A program made the position numbers and the translations under genes. Below are positions 18,996-26,926 of a DNA stretch of 64,000 nt, in pieces. The stretch lies in NCBI GenBank assembly GCA_031411655.1, contig JANOBM010000040.1, positions 62,001-126,000 of the forward strand, written 5' to 3'. How positions within the stretch are numbered: position 1 is the stretch's first letter; every line of letters starts with the position of its first letter. The DNA is from UBA6163 sp031411655 (GTDB taxonomy: Bacteria; Planctomycetota; Planctomycetia; Pirellulales; Pirellulaceae). The notes under the pieces were generated by a model, which saw only the letters and a list, made by a program, of their open reading frames with translations, was not told the origin of the DNA and did no database searches.

Positions 18996-20225
18996 ATGCA
19001 AGACAAAGAACTGTACCAACAAATTCTTGGACTTTCTTCGCCCTGGACTGTTGCTGATGTGCAACTCGATCATGTTGCCCAAGAGATTCGTATCCGAGTC
19101 GAGCACCCTCGCGGAGCCACATTTCGTTGCCCCGAGTGCGATTGCGACTGTGCTATCCATGACCACGCAGTCGAGCGTCGTTGGAGACATTTGGATTCAT
19201 GTCAATTCAAGACGCTGTTGATCGCCGCCCCGCCGCGAGTGAAGTGTCCAACCCACGGCGTCAAGAATGCCTCACTTCCCTGGGCCGAAAAGGGAAGTCG
19301 ATTCACGATGCTCTTTGAACGTTTCGCGATCGACGTACTGCGGGCGGCGCAAACCGTCAAAGGTGCTCAAGGAATCTTGCGAACCAGTTGGGACGAGACT
19401 TGGCACATCCTTGAAAAGGCCGTCGCCAGGGGCAAGGCCCGTAAGACGAAGAATGTCATGCCGCGAATCGGCATCGATGAGAAGGCGTTTCGCAAAGGCC
19501 ATGACTACATCACGATGATCTACGATCTTGACAACAGCACGGTCGAGGCGATCTCCGATGGAAACGATACCGACAGCGGAAACCAGTGTTTTTCGCAGCT
19601 TTCCGAGGAACAGATCCGTGGCGTCGAAGCGATCGCTATGGACATGAGTGCGGCGTTTGTGAAATCAGCCAAAGCCAACATTCCGCTGGCTGAAGAAAAG
19701 ATCGTTCACGACCGATTTCATGTAATGAAGCTGGCCACCGAGGCGGTCGACAAGGTTCGCCGAGGCGAGCACCGCAAGCTCACCGCCGAAGGCGACGATC
19801 GCCTTTCTCGCTCGCGTTATCTGTGGCTGACCGGTCAAGAGAATCTGACCGAGGCCCAACGAGAACGATTCGAAGCGATCTATTCAGAGGAACTCGAAAC
19901 GGGCAAGGCCTGGGCCTACAAGGAAATGCTTCGCGACCTTTGGCATCACGACGACTCCGTTTCGGCAACGGCCTTCTTTAAGGATTGGTACAAACGAGTG
20001 ATCCATACCAAGCTCACTCCGCTGAAGAAGGTTGCCAAGACGATTGCCGAGCGACTGACCAACGTTGTCAGCTACTGCACGCATCGAATCACTAACGCAG
20101 TCGCCGAAGGGATGAACAGCAAAATCATGTCAATCAAGCGACGAGTCGGCGGCTACCGCAATCGTGAAAACTTCAAGACAGCGATCTATTTCTACTGCGG
20201 TGGACTCGATCTCTACCCACGATAA
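18996..20225 (+). CDS. ISL3 family transposase
   Basis: A 409-residue DDE transposase. The N-terminus holds a zinc-binding motif (FRCPECDCDCAIHDH, then a Cys in VKCPTHG) that helps bind the inverted repeats, then a helix-turn-helix-like region. The catalytic core shows the ISL3 motifs GIDEKAFRKGHDYITMIYD, AIAMDMSAAFVKS and VHDRFHVMKLA, with the final Glu in NAVAEGMNSKIMSIKRR. AAGGAG precedes ATG 18996. The stop codon lies within the right inverted repeat. No frameshift or internal stop is present, so it may be active. Confidence 0.95.
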   Translation: MQDKELYQQILGLSSPWTVADVQLDHVAQEIRIRVEHPRGATFRCPECDCDCAIHDHAVERRWRHLDSCQFKTLLIAAPPRVKCPTHGVKNASLPWAEKGSRFTMLFERFAIDVLRAAQTVKGAQGILRTSWDETWHILEKAVARGKARKTKNVMPRIGIDEKAFRKGHDYITMIYDLDNSTVEAISDGNDTDSGNQCFSQLSEEQIRGVEAIAMDMSAAFVKSAKANIPLAEEKIVHDRFHVMKLATEAVDKVRRGEHRKLTAEGDDRLSRSRYLWLTGQENLTEAQRERFEAIYSEELETGKAWAYKEMLRDLWHHDDSVSATAFFKDWYKRVIHTKLTPLKKVAKTIAERLTNVVSYCTHRITNAVAEGMNSKIMSIKRRVGGYRNRENFKTAIYFYCGGLDLYPR

Positions 20226-20239
20226 TCCCGGATGGACCT
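20217..20239. repeat. Right terminal inverted repeat of the ISL3 element
   Basis: It reads CCACGATAATCCCGG then ATGGACCT, the inverted partner of the left end. The last codon and TAA stop of the transposase are embedded in it. Confidence 0.85.
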
Positions 20240-20530
20240 TTTAATTACGAAAAAAATAGTAATTGCACAAGGGGTTGCGACGAGTTCCGATGGGTTGCGA
20301 TGGGTTCCGCCGCGCCGTCAACAGCCGCGAGCTATAGGGACCAACGAGCTATGGGAACCAAAGGGTGTAACCCGCGCATGACATTGACTCTGACAGATAC
20401 ATCGATTGATTCGGGTCAAACTTCTTTATTCGCTGTGCTAGCAAATCCGATCGGCGAGGTAATCGTTGTTTTGGGACGATACACGGAGCAACGGATTGCA
20501 ACTAACAGCCCCCGAACTTTGCATTGTCAC
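20240..20530. other. Gene-poor stretch with short direct repeats
   Basis: No convincing gene was seen. Short, imperfect direct repeats occur just right of the insertion sequence: GGTTGCGA..GTTCCG twice (about 20274-20310) and GAGCTATxGG twice (about 20329-20355). They look like local duplication, not an ordered array. Confidence 0.4.
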
Positions 20531-20752
20531 ATGTCGCCCAGCGCTAAACTGCTAAGCCGGACTGCATTTTTATTGCTAGCAGCGATGCCCACGGGTTGTG
20601 CGTCAAGGCGTCCCAACATCATTCGCCTGACGTCCGTCAATGAAACCATTGTGGCGAAAGTGTCGTCAGCCGCGGAGCCCGAGTCGATAAGGCTAACGTC
20701 CCTGATAGCGATAACCGAAGCCACGGGCATGGCTACCAAACCGATGCGATGA
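20531..20752 (+). CDS. Possible small lipoprotein, doubtful
   Basis: A 73-codon frame from ATG 20531 with a basic start, a hydrophobic stretch (RTAFLLLAAMPTGC) and a cysteine placed as in a lipobox, although proline before TGC is unusual. The remainder is a short Ser/Thr/Ile-rich tail without a known domain. There is no good ribosome binding site and the opposite strand is open too. It may be an unexpressed remnant. Confidence 0.25.
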   Translation: MSPSAKLLSRTAFLLLAAMPTGCASRRPNIIRLTSVNETIVAKVSSAAEPESIRLTSLIAITEATGMATKPMR

Positions 20753-20958
20753 CGGGCGATGCAAAGCTGTGGTTTGTATTTCTAAGGGCAATTTCATATC
20801 GATTGGAAAGTATTTTGAAAAGCCTGTGCGACGCTCGCCGGTAAATTCACCATTCATTCAATCCTTCAACTCCTGTTGACTCGAAGGAGGAGATCTGCCA
20901 TTAACTACGACTTGATTAGTAGTTGGTTAGCAGGCCCTGAGAAACCCCGTTTTATCTA
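20753..20958. other. Leader region of the glycosylation operon
   Basis: No gene was seen. A TTGACT at 20876 followed 17 bases later by CATTAA is a weak promoter candidate. A small hairpin, AACTAC/GTAGTT around a 10-base loop (about 20902-20923), lies downstream. No Shine-Dalgarno sequence precedes ATG 20959. Confidence 0.3.
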
Positions 20959-21669
20959 ATGATTTCGGTTGTCATTCCTTCGCACAACGAATCGGCAAAT
21001 CTTCCTGGTTTGCTGCGGGAGGTCGGTGCGTCGCTGGGGGAATTGGTAATCCATGAGATTGTGGTTGTGGACGATGGCAGCACCGACGATACGCCACAGT
21101 TACTTGCCGAGCTGGCAATGGAGTTGCCGTGCTTGAAAGTCGTTCGGCATCGCCTGTCGTGTGGTCAAAGCACGGCATTAATGTCTGGCATTGATGCGGC
21201 AAGGTATGAATTGATCGCGACGCTGGATGGTGATGGTCAGAACGATCCGGCTGACATCCTCTCAATGCTGAAGGTTTACCAGCAACAGCCAATCGGTGGA
21301 TTGACGTTGATTGCCGGGTTTCGACAGAAGCGTCGGGACTCGAGCTGGAGGCTGTTCACGTCACGGGTGGCCAATGGGGTGCGCGCTTGGCTACTCAATG
21401 ATGCGACTCCCGACAGTGGCTGCGGAATCAAGCTTTTTCCTCGTAGTGCTTTTCTGAAGTTTCCACGGTTCGACCACATGCATCGCTTCTTGCCAGCGCT
21501 GATGCGAAGGCTTGGTGGTTCGGTGATTTCGGTGCCTGTGAATCATCGTCCTCGCGTCAACGGTACGTCGCACTACGGGACGCTGGGAAGGTTAGCTGTA
21601 GGAATTGTGGATTTGGCCGGGGTGTCTTGGTTGATGCGTCGAAACAGATTGCCAAAGCTTGATTTATAG
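20959..21669 (+). CDS. Family 2 glycosyltransferase, dolichol-phosphate-mannose-synthase type
   Basis: A 236-residue GT-A fold glycosyltransferase. It opens with SVVIPSHNESANLPGLL, then the nucleotide-binding VVVDDGSTDDT and the metal-binding DGDGQNDPADI, followed by SGCGIKLFPRSAF and HRFLPALMRR, which are typical of enzymes that charge a polyprenyl phosphate with a sugar (ArnC/DPM1 type). There is no C-terminal membrane domain, so it is a short form. It is followed by a lipid-A N-domain protein and a GT39 membrane transferase. The likely job is to make a polyprenyl-linked sugar donor for the GT39 enzyme, inferred from this gene order. Confidence 0.9.
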   Translation: MISVVIPSHNESANLPGLLREVGASLGELVIHEIVVVDDGSTDDTPQLLAELAMELPCLKVVRHRLSCGQSTALMSGIDAARYELIATLDGDGQNDPADILSMLKVYQQQPIGGLTLIAGFRQKRRDSSWRLFTSRVANGVRAWLLNDATPDSGCGIKLFPRSAFLKFPRFDHMHRFLPALMRRLGGSVISVPVNHRPRVNGTSHYGTLGRLAVGIVDLAGVSWLMRRNRLPKLDL

Positions 21670-21710
21670 ACACGATCGATAGCCCCAAGGAATGGACAGG
21701 ACGAAGCAAA

Positions 21711-22070
21711 ATGACTGCTGAACAGCTCTGGGTTGGGTTTGGATTATTGGGGCAGTTGTTGTTTACTGGACGATTTCTGGTGCAGTGGTTAGCAAGTGAA
21801 AGGCACGGCAAGAGTGTCATTCCTATTTCGTTTTGGTACCTGAGTCTTTCGGGTGCAACCGTGTTGATGACTTACGCGATCTATCGCCAGGACCCCGTAT
21901 TCATCATCGGTCAGTCGACAGGTTTTTTGATATACATTCGCAATCTGCAACTCATTCGAAAACCAAAGTCCACATCTGAGCAGCGACCTGAATCAGAAAC
22001 CGTCATCACGATCAAGCTTCCTCCTTCTCAAGAAGCTGCCGCACCATCGTCCAAGAGCCGCGCGGCATGA
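21711..22070 (+). CDS. Lipid-A-disaccharide-synthase N-terminal domain protein
   Basis: A 119-residue small membrane protein made almost entirely of the LABN domain, found at the N-terminus of some LpxB proteins and as a stand-alone protein beside glycosyltransferases. Three hydrophobic helices are visible (WVGFGLLGQLLFTGRFLVQW; SFWYLSLSGATVLMTYAIY; VFIIGQSTGFLIYIRNLQLI), with the conserved RFLVQWLASER and IPISFWYLSL segments, then a charged tail. Its size and topology resemble small polyprenyl-phosphate-sugar flippases such as ArnE/ArnF, which suggests a similar role here; this is inference. The end overlaps the GT39 start by four bases (ATGA). Confidence 0.87.
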   Translation: MTAEQLWVGFGLLGQLLFTGRFLVQWLASERHGKSVIPISFWYLSLSGATVLMTYAIYRQDPVFIIGQSTGFLIYIRNLQLIRKPKSTSEQRPESETVITIKLPPSQEAAAPSSKSRAA

Positions 22071-23791
22071 CTCACTTGACTTCGGTTCATTGGATCACTC
22101 GATTCCTTCCGGTCATTCTATTTGCGACGCTTTCGGTTTGTGAAGTCGCTTCTCGACCTGCTTTGCCAGTCGATGAAACTCGTTATCTAAGTGTCGCTTG
22201 GGAGATGCATGTTCGCACTGATTATTTGGTGCCGCATCTCAACGGTGCCACGTATGCTCACAAGCCCCCTCTGCTGTTCTGGTTAATCAATACGGTTTGG
22301 GCGATCACCGGAACTGAAGCGTGGTCCGCTCGCCTCGTTGGCCCGGCGATCTCTTGCCTCAGCGTCTTGATGACGGGGTACCTTGCAAAGCAGCTCTGGC
22401 CAAGCCGACCATTGATCGCGGAGGCTGCATCTTTGATTCATTGTTCCATCTTGCTGTGGTTGATATTCGCGCCGCTGACGATGTTTGATGCCCTGCTAAC
22501 TCTCTTCGCCCAGATCGCTTGGCTTGGGTTGCTAAGGCTTCAGGCGGGGCGAACTGCTGCCGGAATCATGTTGGTCGGGATCGGAATCGGTTTCGGCATT
22601 TTGTCGAAAGGTCCCATGGTACTGCTTCATGTACTTCCGGTTGCCTTGAGCGGTCCTTGGTGGTTGAACCCGTCATCGCTTCACGCCAGACGGTGGTATC
22701 TCTGTGTTACCGCGGGTTTGTTATCGGGAGCTGCGATTGCATTTGGCTGGGCAATTCCTGCCGCGACTAGTGGCGGGGATGCGTATGCGAATGAATTGCT
22801 GTGGGGACAAACTGCCGGGCGAATGGTTAAGTCCTTTTCCCATGAGCAGCCTTTCTGGTTTTACTTACCCTTTCTTCCCGCCATCCTACTTCCTTGGTCG
22901 ATTTTCGGTGGGCTTTGGCGAGCCATCGATCTCAGGGCACCCTGGGATAAGTCGACACGGTTTTGTATGGCTGGGTTCCTTGGTTCGTTCAGCTGTCTGT
23001 CGCTGGTGAGTGGCAAGCAGCCTTACTACTTGCTTCCCCTGATGCCGATGATGGCGTTTCTTATCGCGAAATGGGTCACATCGAATGAGAAGCCGATCAC
23101 TCGATACCACCGATCATTCATCGCCATCGGAACGATCCTCACCGCGTTGTCGCCGTTAGGGTTCAACTACGTTTCGCAATTCAAAGATATTGGTTTGGCA
23201 GAGGTTTGCCCTAGCTGGCTTTGCATACCACTAGGTGTTTGTGGAGTCGCACTCCTGGTGCCTGGCAACCTTACTGTCATTGCAGCGTTAAGACTCATTG
23301 CGACAACTGCAACGCTCTTTATGGTGACCGTCGTCGTAGGCCTATCGGGTTCATTCTGGTCTGGTTTCGACCTGAGACCTTTAGCCGAAAGCGTGGGTAA
23401 TGAATTCGACGAGAACATCCCGGTCGCTTGGTTTGGCAGCTATCACGGCCAACTGCAATTCGCTGGTAAACTAAAAGGCTACTTGTCCCACGTCGACGCA
23501 GCGACATTGCCGGCGTGGCTGCAGACCAACCCGGACGGACGAGTCGTTGTGATGCTTGCAAAGGACAGTGGGGAGCGGTCTTTTTCGACGCCTCTGAGGG
23601 CTGAGGAAGTGGCGAGTGTTGAACGTGATATCGAAGTTTTCAATCAATCGCTCACGGGCTATCAGATTGATCAGGTTCAGTATGCAACAACCCTACGCCG
23701 AGGACTTCACACTGGTGTGATGGCGATTGTCAGCTTTGAAGCGACCCCAGCGAAGTCTGTTCAACCCGTGACCACTACCGCACGCGAATGA
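22067..23791 (+). CDS. GT39 (ArnT-like) membrane glycosyltransferase
   Basis: A 574-residue multi-spanning transferase of the ArnT/PMT family that moves a sugar from a polyprenyl-phosphate donor to lipid A or another acceptor on the outer face of the inner membrane. The first periplasmic loop has the hallmark acidic motif (LPVDETRYLSVAWEM) and HKPPLLFWLINTVW. About eleven further helices follow, with the HEQPFWFYLPFLP segment and the SGKQPYYLLPLMP motif, then a soluble C-terminal part. It is translationally coupled to the preceding gene. The trio of GT2, small membrane protein and GT39 mirrors the arn logic for modifying an outer-membrane lipid. Confidence 0.92.
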   Translation: MTHLTSVHWITRFLPVILFATLSVCEVASRPALPVDETRYLSVAWEMHVRTDYLVPHLNGATYAHKPPLLFWLINTVWAITGTEAWSARLVGPAISCLSVLMTGYLAKQLWPSRPLIAEAASLIHCSILLWLIFAPLTMFDALLTLFAQIAWLGLLRLQAGRTAAGIMLVGIGIGFGILSKGPMVLLHVLPVALSGPWWLNPSSLHARRWYLCVTAGLLSGAAIAFGWAIPAATSGGDAYANELLWGQTAGRMVKSFSHEQPFWFYLPFLPAILLPWSIFGGLWRAIDLRAPWDKSTRFCMAGFLGSFSCLSLVSGKQPYYLLPLMPMMAFLIAKWVTSNEKPITRYHRSFIAIGTILTALSPLGFNYVSQFKDIGLAEVCPSWLCIPLGVCGVALLVPGNLTVIAALRLIATTATLFMVTVVVGLSGSFWSGFDLRPLAESVGNEFDENIPVAWFGSYHGQLQFAGKLKGYLSHVDAATLPAWLQTNPDGRVVVMLAKDSGERSFSTPLRAEEVASVERDIEVFNQSLTGYQIDQVQYATTLRRGLHTGVMAIVSFEATPAKSVQPVTTTARE

Positions 23792-23840
23792 CGTGCAGCT
23801 GGGAAGTAGAGACTCTCGTTGCCATAGCGAGATGCCATGC

Positions 23841-25049
23841 TTAGTTGGGTTTGCGACGCCGATCTCCCAGCGCGCTATCGGGGCCACCAAGCAGTGGGCC
23901 TCCAGGGGAGCGTATTTCGCTATTGGGTAAGCCATCGGGAAACTCTTGTTTGATCAATCGAATTGCGGTTGTCGCGACAGAGATATGCTGTTTTTTGGTC
24001 TCGTCATAAAAAGACTTTGCGGCGTCCGGTAGTTTGGGACTGCCGTGTAGCGGCTTATCGGATACACACAGCAGCGTTGCAGTTGGAATACGGTAGCGAA
24101 AACCATTTGCGGCAACCGTCGCCGATTCCATATCGACAGCAACGCTCCGGCTAGCGCGAAGCGATTCTTGGGTTCGGCGGACGGTCAGTTCCCAGTTGCG
24201 GTCGCCCGTCGTGAACACATTTCCGATGCGATAAGGAAGATTGCTCTCGTCGAGCACATGAGCGAGTGCCCGGTTGAGTAAAAAACTGGGAGTGATCGGA
24301 ACTGACGGCGGAAGTGCTTCGTCGAGAAGATGGTCACCGCGCATATAGCCTGATGCTAAAACAAAGTCGCCAATCTCTTGGTGGTTTCGCACTCCTGCAC
24401 AGTGTCCCACCATGAGCATCGCGTCTGGGCGTAGGACTGCCAAATGGTCGGTGAGATTCTTTGCGTTGGACGGACCTACACCGATGTTTACGATACTAAT
24501 ACCCAGGTTTTCTATCTCCTTGTGGTGAAACGCTGGCATCTGAACATCCGCCCGCGATGGCTTCACGCAGTCAGGGAACTCGGCTTCGAAGGCTTGCATA
24601 TGCATGTTGTAGTTGGTCAGCAACACATACCGTTGGAAGTCTTCAGCCCGAGTGCCGGTGTAGTGCTCCAGTCGCTGAATGGACAATTCCGATCGCTCGG
24701 GTCCGAATAGAAAAACTTTTTTGCGAGTCAAGTCGAAATCGGATTCGTCGATGAGATCAAGCAGCGTTGGCGAATTCAGATTTACTCGGTTTCGAGATTG
24801 CTCGATTGTGATTTGAGCTCCAAGTTTCGCAAGTTTGAAAAGTTCACGGCGAAGGTACCATCGAAAGGCACTGGGGCGAGCGATTTTTCCCGACAGATGG
24901 GGGTTGTGTTTGGACCACTGGCGATGCACCGTTATTTTGGAATAGAAGCCGGCCGAATAGATCTCCTCCATACGGTCGCAAATGGTCTCGATTTGCGAGG
25001 TGAGTTGATCGTCAGGTAATCGCGTGTCGATGTTCAAGGTGGTTCCCAT
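23841..25049 (-). CDS. amn: AMP nucleosidase
   Basis: A 402-residue enzyme that hydrolyses AMP to adenine and ribose 5-phosphate, adjusting the AMP pool. The N-terminal AMP-binding domain (about 1-150) leads into the nucleoside-phosphorylase-like domain, with NYNMHMQAFEAEFPDC, ISIVNIGVGPSNAKNLTDHL, MLMVGHCAGVRN, GDFVLASGYMRGDHLLD, the VAVDMESATVAANGFRYRI substrate segment and CVSDKPLHGSPKLP. It is somewhat shorter than the E. coli enzyme, mainly at the N-terminus. A Gly/Pro/Arg-rich tail of about 20 residues looks dispensable. Single-gene unit. Confidence 0.93.
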   Translation of the reverse strand: MGTTLNIDTRLPDDQLTSQIETICDRMEEIYSAGFYSKITVHRQWSKHNPHLSGKIARPSAFRWYLRRELFKLAKLGAQITIEQSRNRVNLNSPTLLDLIDESDFDLTRKKVFLFGPERSELSIQRLEHYTGTRAEDFQRYVLLTNYNMHMQAFEAEFPDCVKPSRADVQMPAFHHKEIENLGISIVNIGVGPSNAKNLTDHLAVLRPDAMLMVGHCAGVRNHQEIGDFVLASGYMRGDHLLDEALPPSVPITPSFLLNRALAHVLDESNLPYRIGNVFTTGDRNWELTVRRTQESLRASRSVAVDMESATVAANGFRYRIPTATLLCVSDKPLHGSPKLPDAAKSFYDETKKQHISVATTAIRLIKQEFPDGLPNSEIRSPGGPLLGGPDSALGDRRRKPN

Positions 25050-25326
25050 GATCTTGATTTTGGCTGATCCTCGTCGGGATCGCCAGCCACAGTCCTTTAG
25101 TTAGCTGCGGTGAAGAGCACCAACTATGAACGCAAGGTAGGAGAAGATGAAAACTTTTACATCAATGTTAGTAGGCGGAAAACGGATAACATCGATCTTT
25201 CTCGTGTCTTGATTGCTTCGATATTCGTGGCGAAATCGTTGGCGATATACCGTTAAGTGCCCTTGGGCGTTAAGGTGGATAACCCTAACGCTTCGTCAAA
25301 GCTAGATTCAGGGTTGACGAGGATGT
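25050..25326. other. Intergenic region between divergent amn and MFS genes
   Basis: No gene was seen. It presumably contains the promoters of amn and the MFS gene. A hairpin GCGTTA/TAACGC with GG/CC above it (about 25267-25292) is present. The region is AT-richer than its neighbours around 25140-25260. Confidence 0.4.
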
Positions 25327-25388
25327 GTACGACGGAATTCCAGTCCGTCTTTGACGATGTTTGCCGACGGACTAGAAGTCCGTCGTAC
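25327..25388. repeat. REP-like double palindrome
   Basis: Arms 25327-25349 and 25366-25388 are 23-bp inverted copies with two mismatches around a 16-base spacer. The right arm is itself a perfect small palindrome (GACGGACT-AGA-AGTCCGTC) and the left nearly so. This nested-hairpin arrangement is typical of dispersed repetitive extragenic palindromes, whose spread depends on a RAYT-type transposase elsewhere. I have the impression that the unit recurs in planctomycete genomes, but this was not checked. Confidence 0.65.
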
Positions 25389-25481
25389 TCTCAAATTAAG
25401 TGTTGACGAAGCACGAGGACGATACCCGTACCCTGCTCCGTTTCGAGAAAACCTGATTTCAACTTTTCATAGGCGGGATTC

Positions 25482-26705
25482 GTGACGGACAAAGAAGCTG
25501 GCGACGTAAGTCCTGTAGCGCCGCCACTGACTCGCAACGTTAAGTTGCTAAGTGCCGCAAGCCTTGTCAATGACATCGCTAGTGAAATGATTTATCCGCT
25601 GATGCCCCAGTTTCTTATTGGTGTGCTCGGTGGCAATCGCTTTCACTTGGGTGTGATTGAGGGCGTTGCCGATTCCGTCGCCAGCCTTTTAAAACTTTGG
25701 TCTGGAGCTTGGTCCGATCGCGTCGGTGACCGTAAAACGTTTATCGTTGTTGGGTACACATTGGCAGCAATCATGCGGCCTGTGGTTGGCGTTGCGATGT
25801 TTCCGTGGCACCTGTTTGTTGCTCGCACAGCAGATCGGATCGGCAAGGGCATTCGGACCGCACCTCGCGATGCCATGATTGCGGATTCGACGTTACCCGA
25901 ATATCGCGGGCAAGCGTTTGGATTTCATCGCGCGATGGACCATCTTGGCGCAGCGATCGGTCCGTTATTGGCGATGGCTTTTTTGCTTGTTTGGCCTGAG
26001 AGTTTGCGGACGCTATTTCTCATCACCTTGCTTCCTGGTCTGTTGGTCGTCGCGATGTTAATTTGGGGCCTCAAAGAGCAGGGGGCGTCGCAAGTTGAAA
26101 TAGAAGTGGCTGGGAAGTCGCAGCCAAGCCGCTTGCCCTTTGGCTGGAATTTCAAACTTTACTTGGTTGCATTAGTCGTATTCACCCTCGGCAATTCAAG
26201 TGATGCATTTTTACTGGTTCGAGCGGGCGAGCTTGGGGTAACTCCCGCCTTCTTGCCTCTCTTGTGGTGCCTATTTCATGTTGTCAAAAGTGCAGGCAAT
26301 ATCCTGTCAGGCCGCGCCGTCGATCGATTGGGACCCCGCCCTCTCATCCTGTTGGGATGGCTTATCTATGCATTGATCTACATCGCCTTTGCTTTCGCTT
26401 CGAGTGCTTGGCATGTTTGGGTGCTATTTTTGTGTTATGGACTTTTTTATGCACTCACCGAGCCGGGGGAAAAAACGCTTGTGACGTTGCTTGTAGGGCC
26501 GGAACGAAAAGGTACTGCGTTTGGTTGGTTCAACTTCTCGATCGGAATAGCCGCCTTGCCTTCAAGCCTTCTTTTTGGATGGCTTTATGAGAAATTTGGT
26601 CCTCTTGTCGCTTTCGGTTCCGGTGCAGGATTGGCTGCTTTGGCGGCGTTACTGCTGTCCTTTGTTAAGATTCCGTCTAGGATGCAAGTACCCGCGAACG
26701 ATTGA
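25482..26705 (+). CDS. Major facilitator superfamily transporter
   Basis: A 407-residue twelve-helix secondary transporter. Helix 1-2 carries ASLVNDIASEMIYPLMPQFL, the loop 2-3 motif A is recognisable (WSGAWSDRVGDRKTFIVVG), and the segment RIGKGIRTAPRDAMIADS follows, which marks the MFS group often annotated as drug/metabolite or nitrate/nitrite-like exporters. The second half repeats the pattern (GRAVDRLGPRPLILLGW). The start GTG 25482 has GGCGGG upstream. A nested palindrome sits about 100 bases before the start. Substrate unknown. Confidence 0.88.
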   Translation: MTDKEAGDVSPVAPPLTRNVKLLSAASLVNDIASEMIYPLMPQFLIGVLGGNRFHLGVIEGVADSVASLLKLWSGAWSDRVGDRKTFIVVGYTLAAIMRPVVGVAMFPWHLFVARTADRIGKGIRTAPRDAMIADSTLPEYRGQAFGFHRAMDHLGAAIGPLLAMAFLLVWPESLRTLFLITLLPGLLVVAMLIWGLKEQGASQVEIEVAGKSQPSRLPFGWNFKLYLVALVVFTLGNSSDAFLLVRAGELGVTPAFLPLLWCLFHVVKSAGNILSGRAVDRLGPRPLILLGWLIYALIYIAFAFASSAWHVWVLFLCYGLFYALTEPGEKTLVTLLVGPERKGTAFGWFNFSIGIAALPSSLLFGWLYEKFGPLVAFGSGAGLAALAALLLSFVKIPSRMQVPAND

Positions 26706-26706
26706 C

Positions 26707-26896
26707 TTATGGCGTTGTGTTGACAAGGCACTCCACAAGATCGATGCCGCGATGTTTTTTGAATGCCCCCAGCGCTGTCGCCCAACCGAGTGGCTCGTTA
26801 CGACATGACAAATCAAATGACTTGAGTGCGAGGCCCTCGCCGATCTGGTCGGTGTGAGTGATCTCGTGTCTCAGGCCCCATGGTTAGTACTTCCAT
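26707..26896 (-). pseudogene. Possible small gene with a one-base frameshift
   Basis: On the minus strand, 58 codons ending at TAA 26707-26709 read as a protein-like sequence (segments EITHTDQIGEGLALKSF, NEPLGWATALGAFKKHRGID) but have no start codon. Immediately upstream, ATG 26894-26896 opens a short frame (MEVLTMG) offset by one base at the run of four G (26876-26879). Removing one G would join them into a 62-63-residue protein. AGGCG lies about 9 bases upstream of that ATG. The frame may be a decayed gene, a sequencing error or chance. No family was recognised. Confidence 0.3.
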
Positions 26897-26926
26897 TACC
26901 GTTCGCCTAAATACGGGATCGATCCG

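Larger units (their letters stand above)
18940..20239 (+). mobile_element. ISL3-family insertion sequence, apparently complete
   Basis: An element of about 1.3 kb bounded by 23-bp imperfect inverted repeats (21 of 23 bases match) and containing one full-length transposase gene. Both ends begin AGGTCCATCCGGG reading inward. The expected 8-bp target duplication is not obvious: the flanks GATTAAAT and TTTAATTA are both AT-rich but differ, so it may have decayed or the ends may differ slightly from those drawn. It sits between pgi and a gene-poor region and interrupts no recognised gene. Confidence 0.88.
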
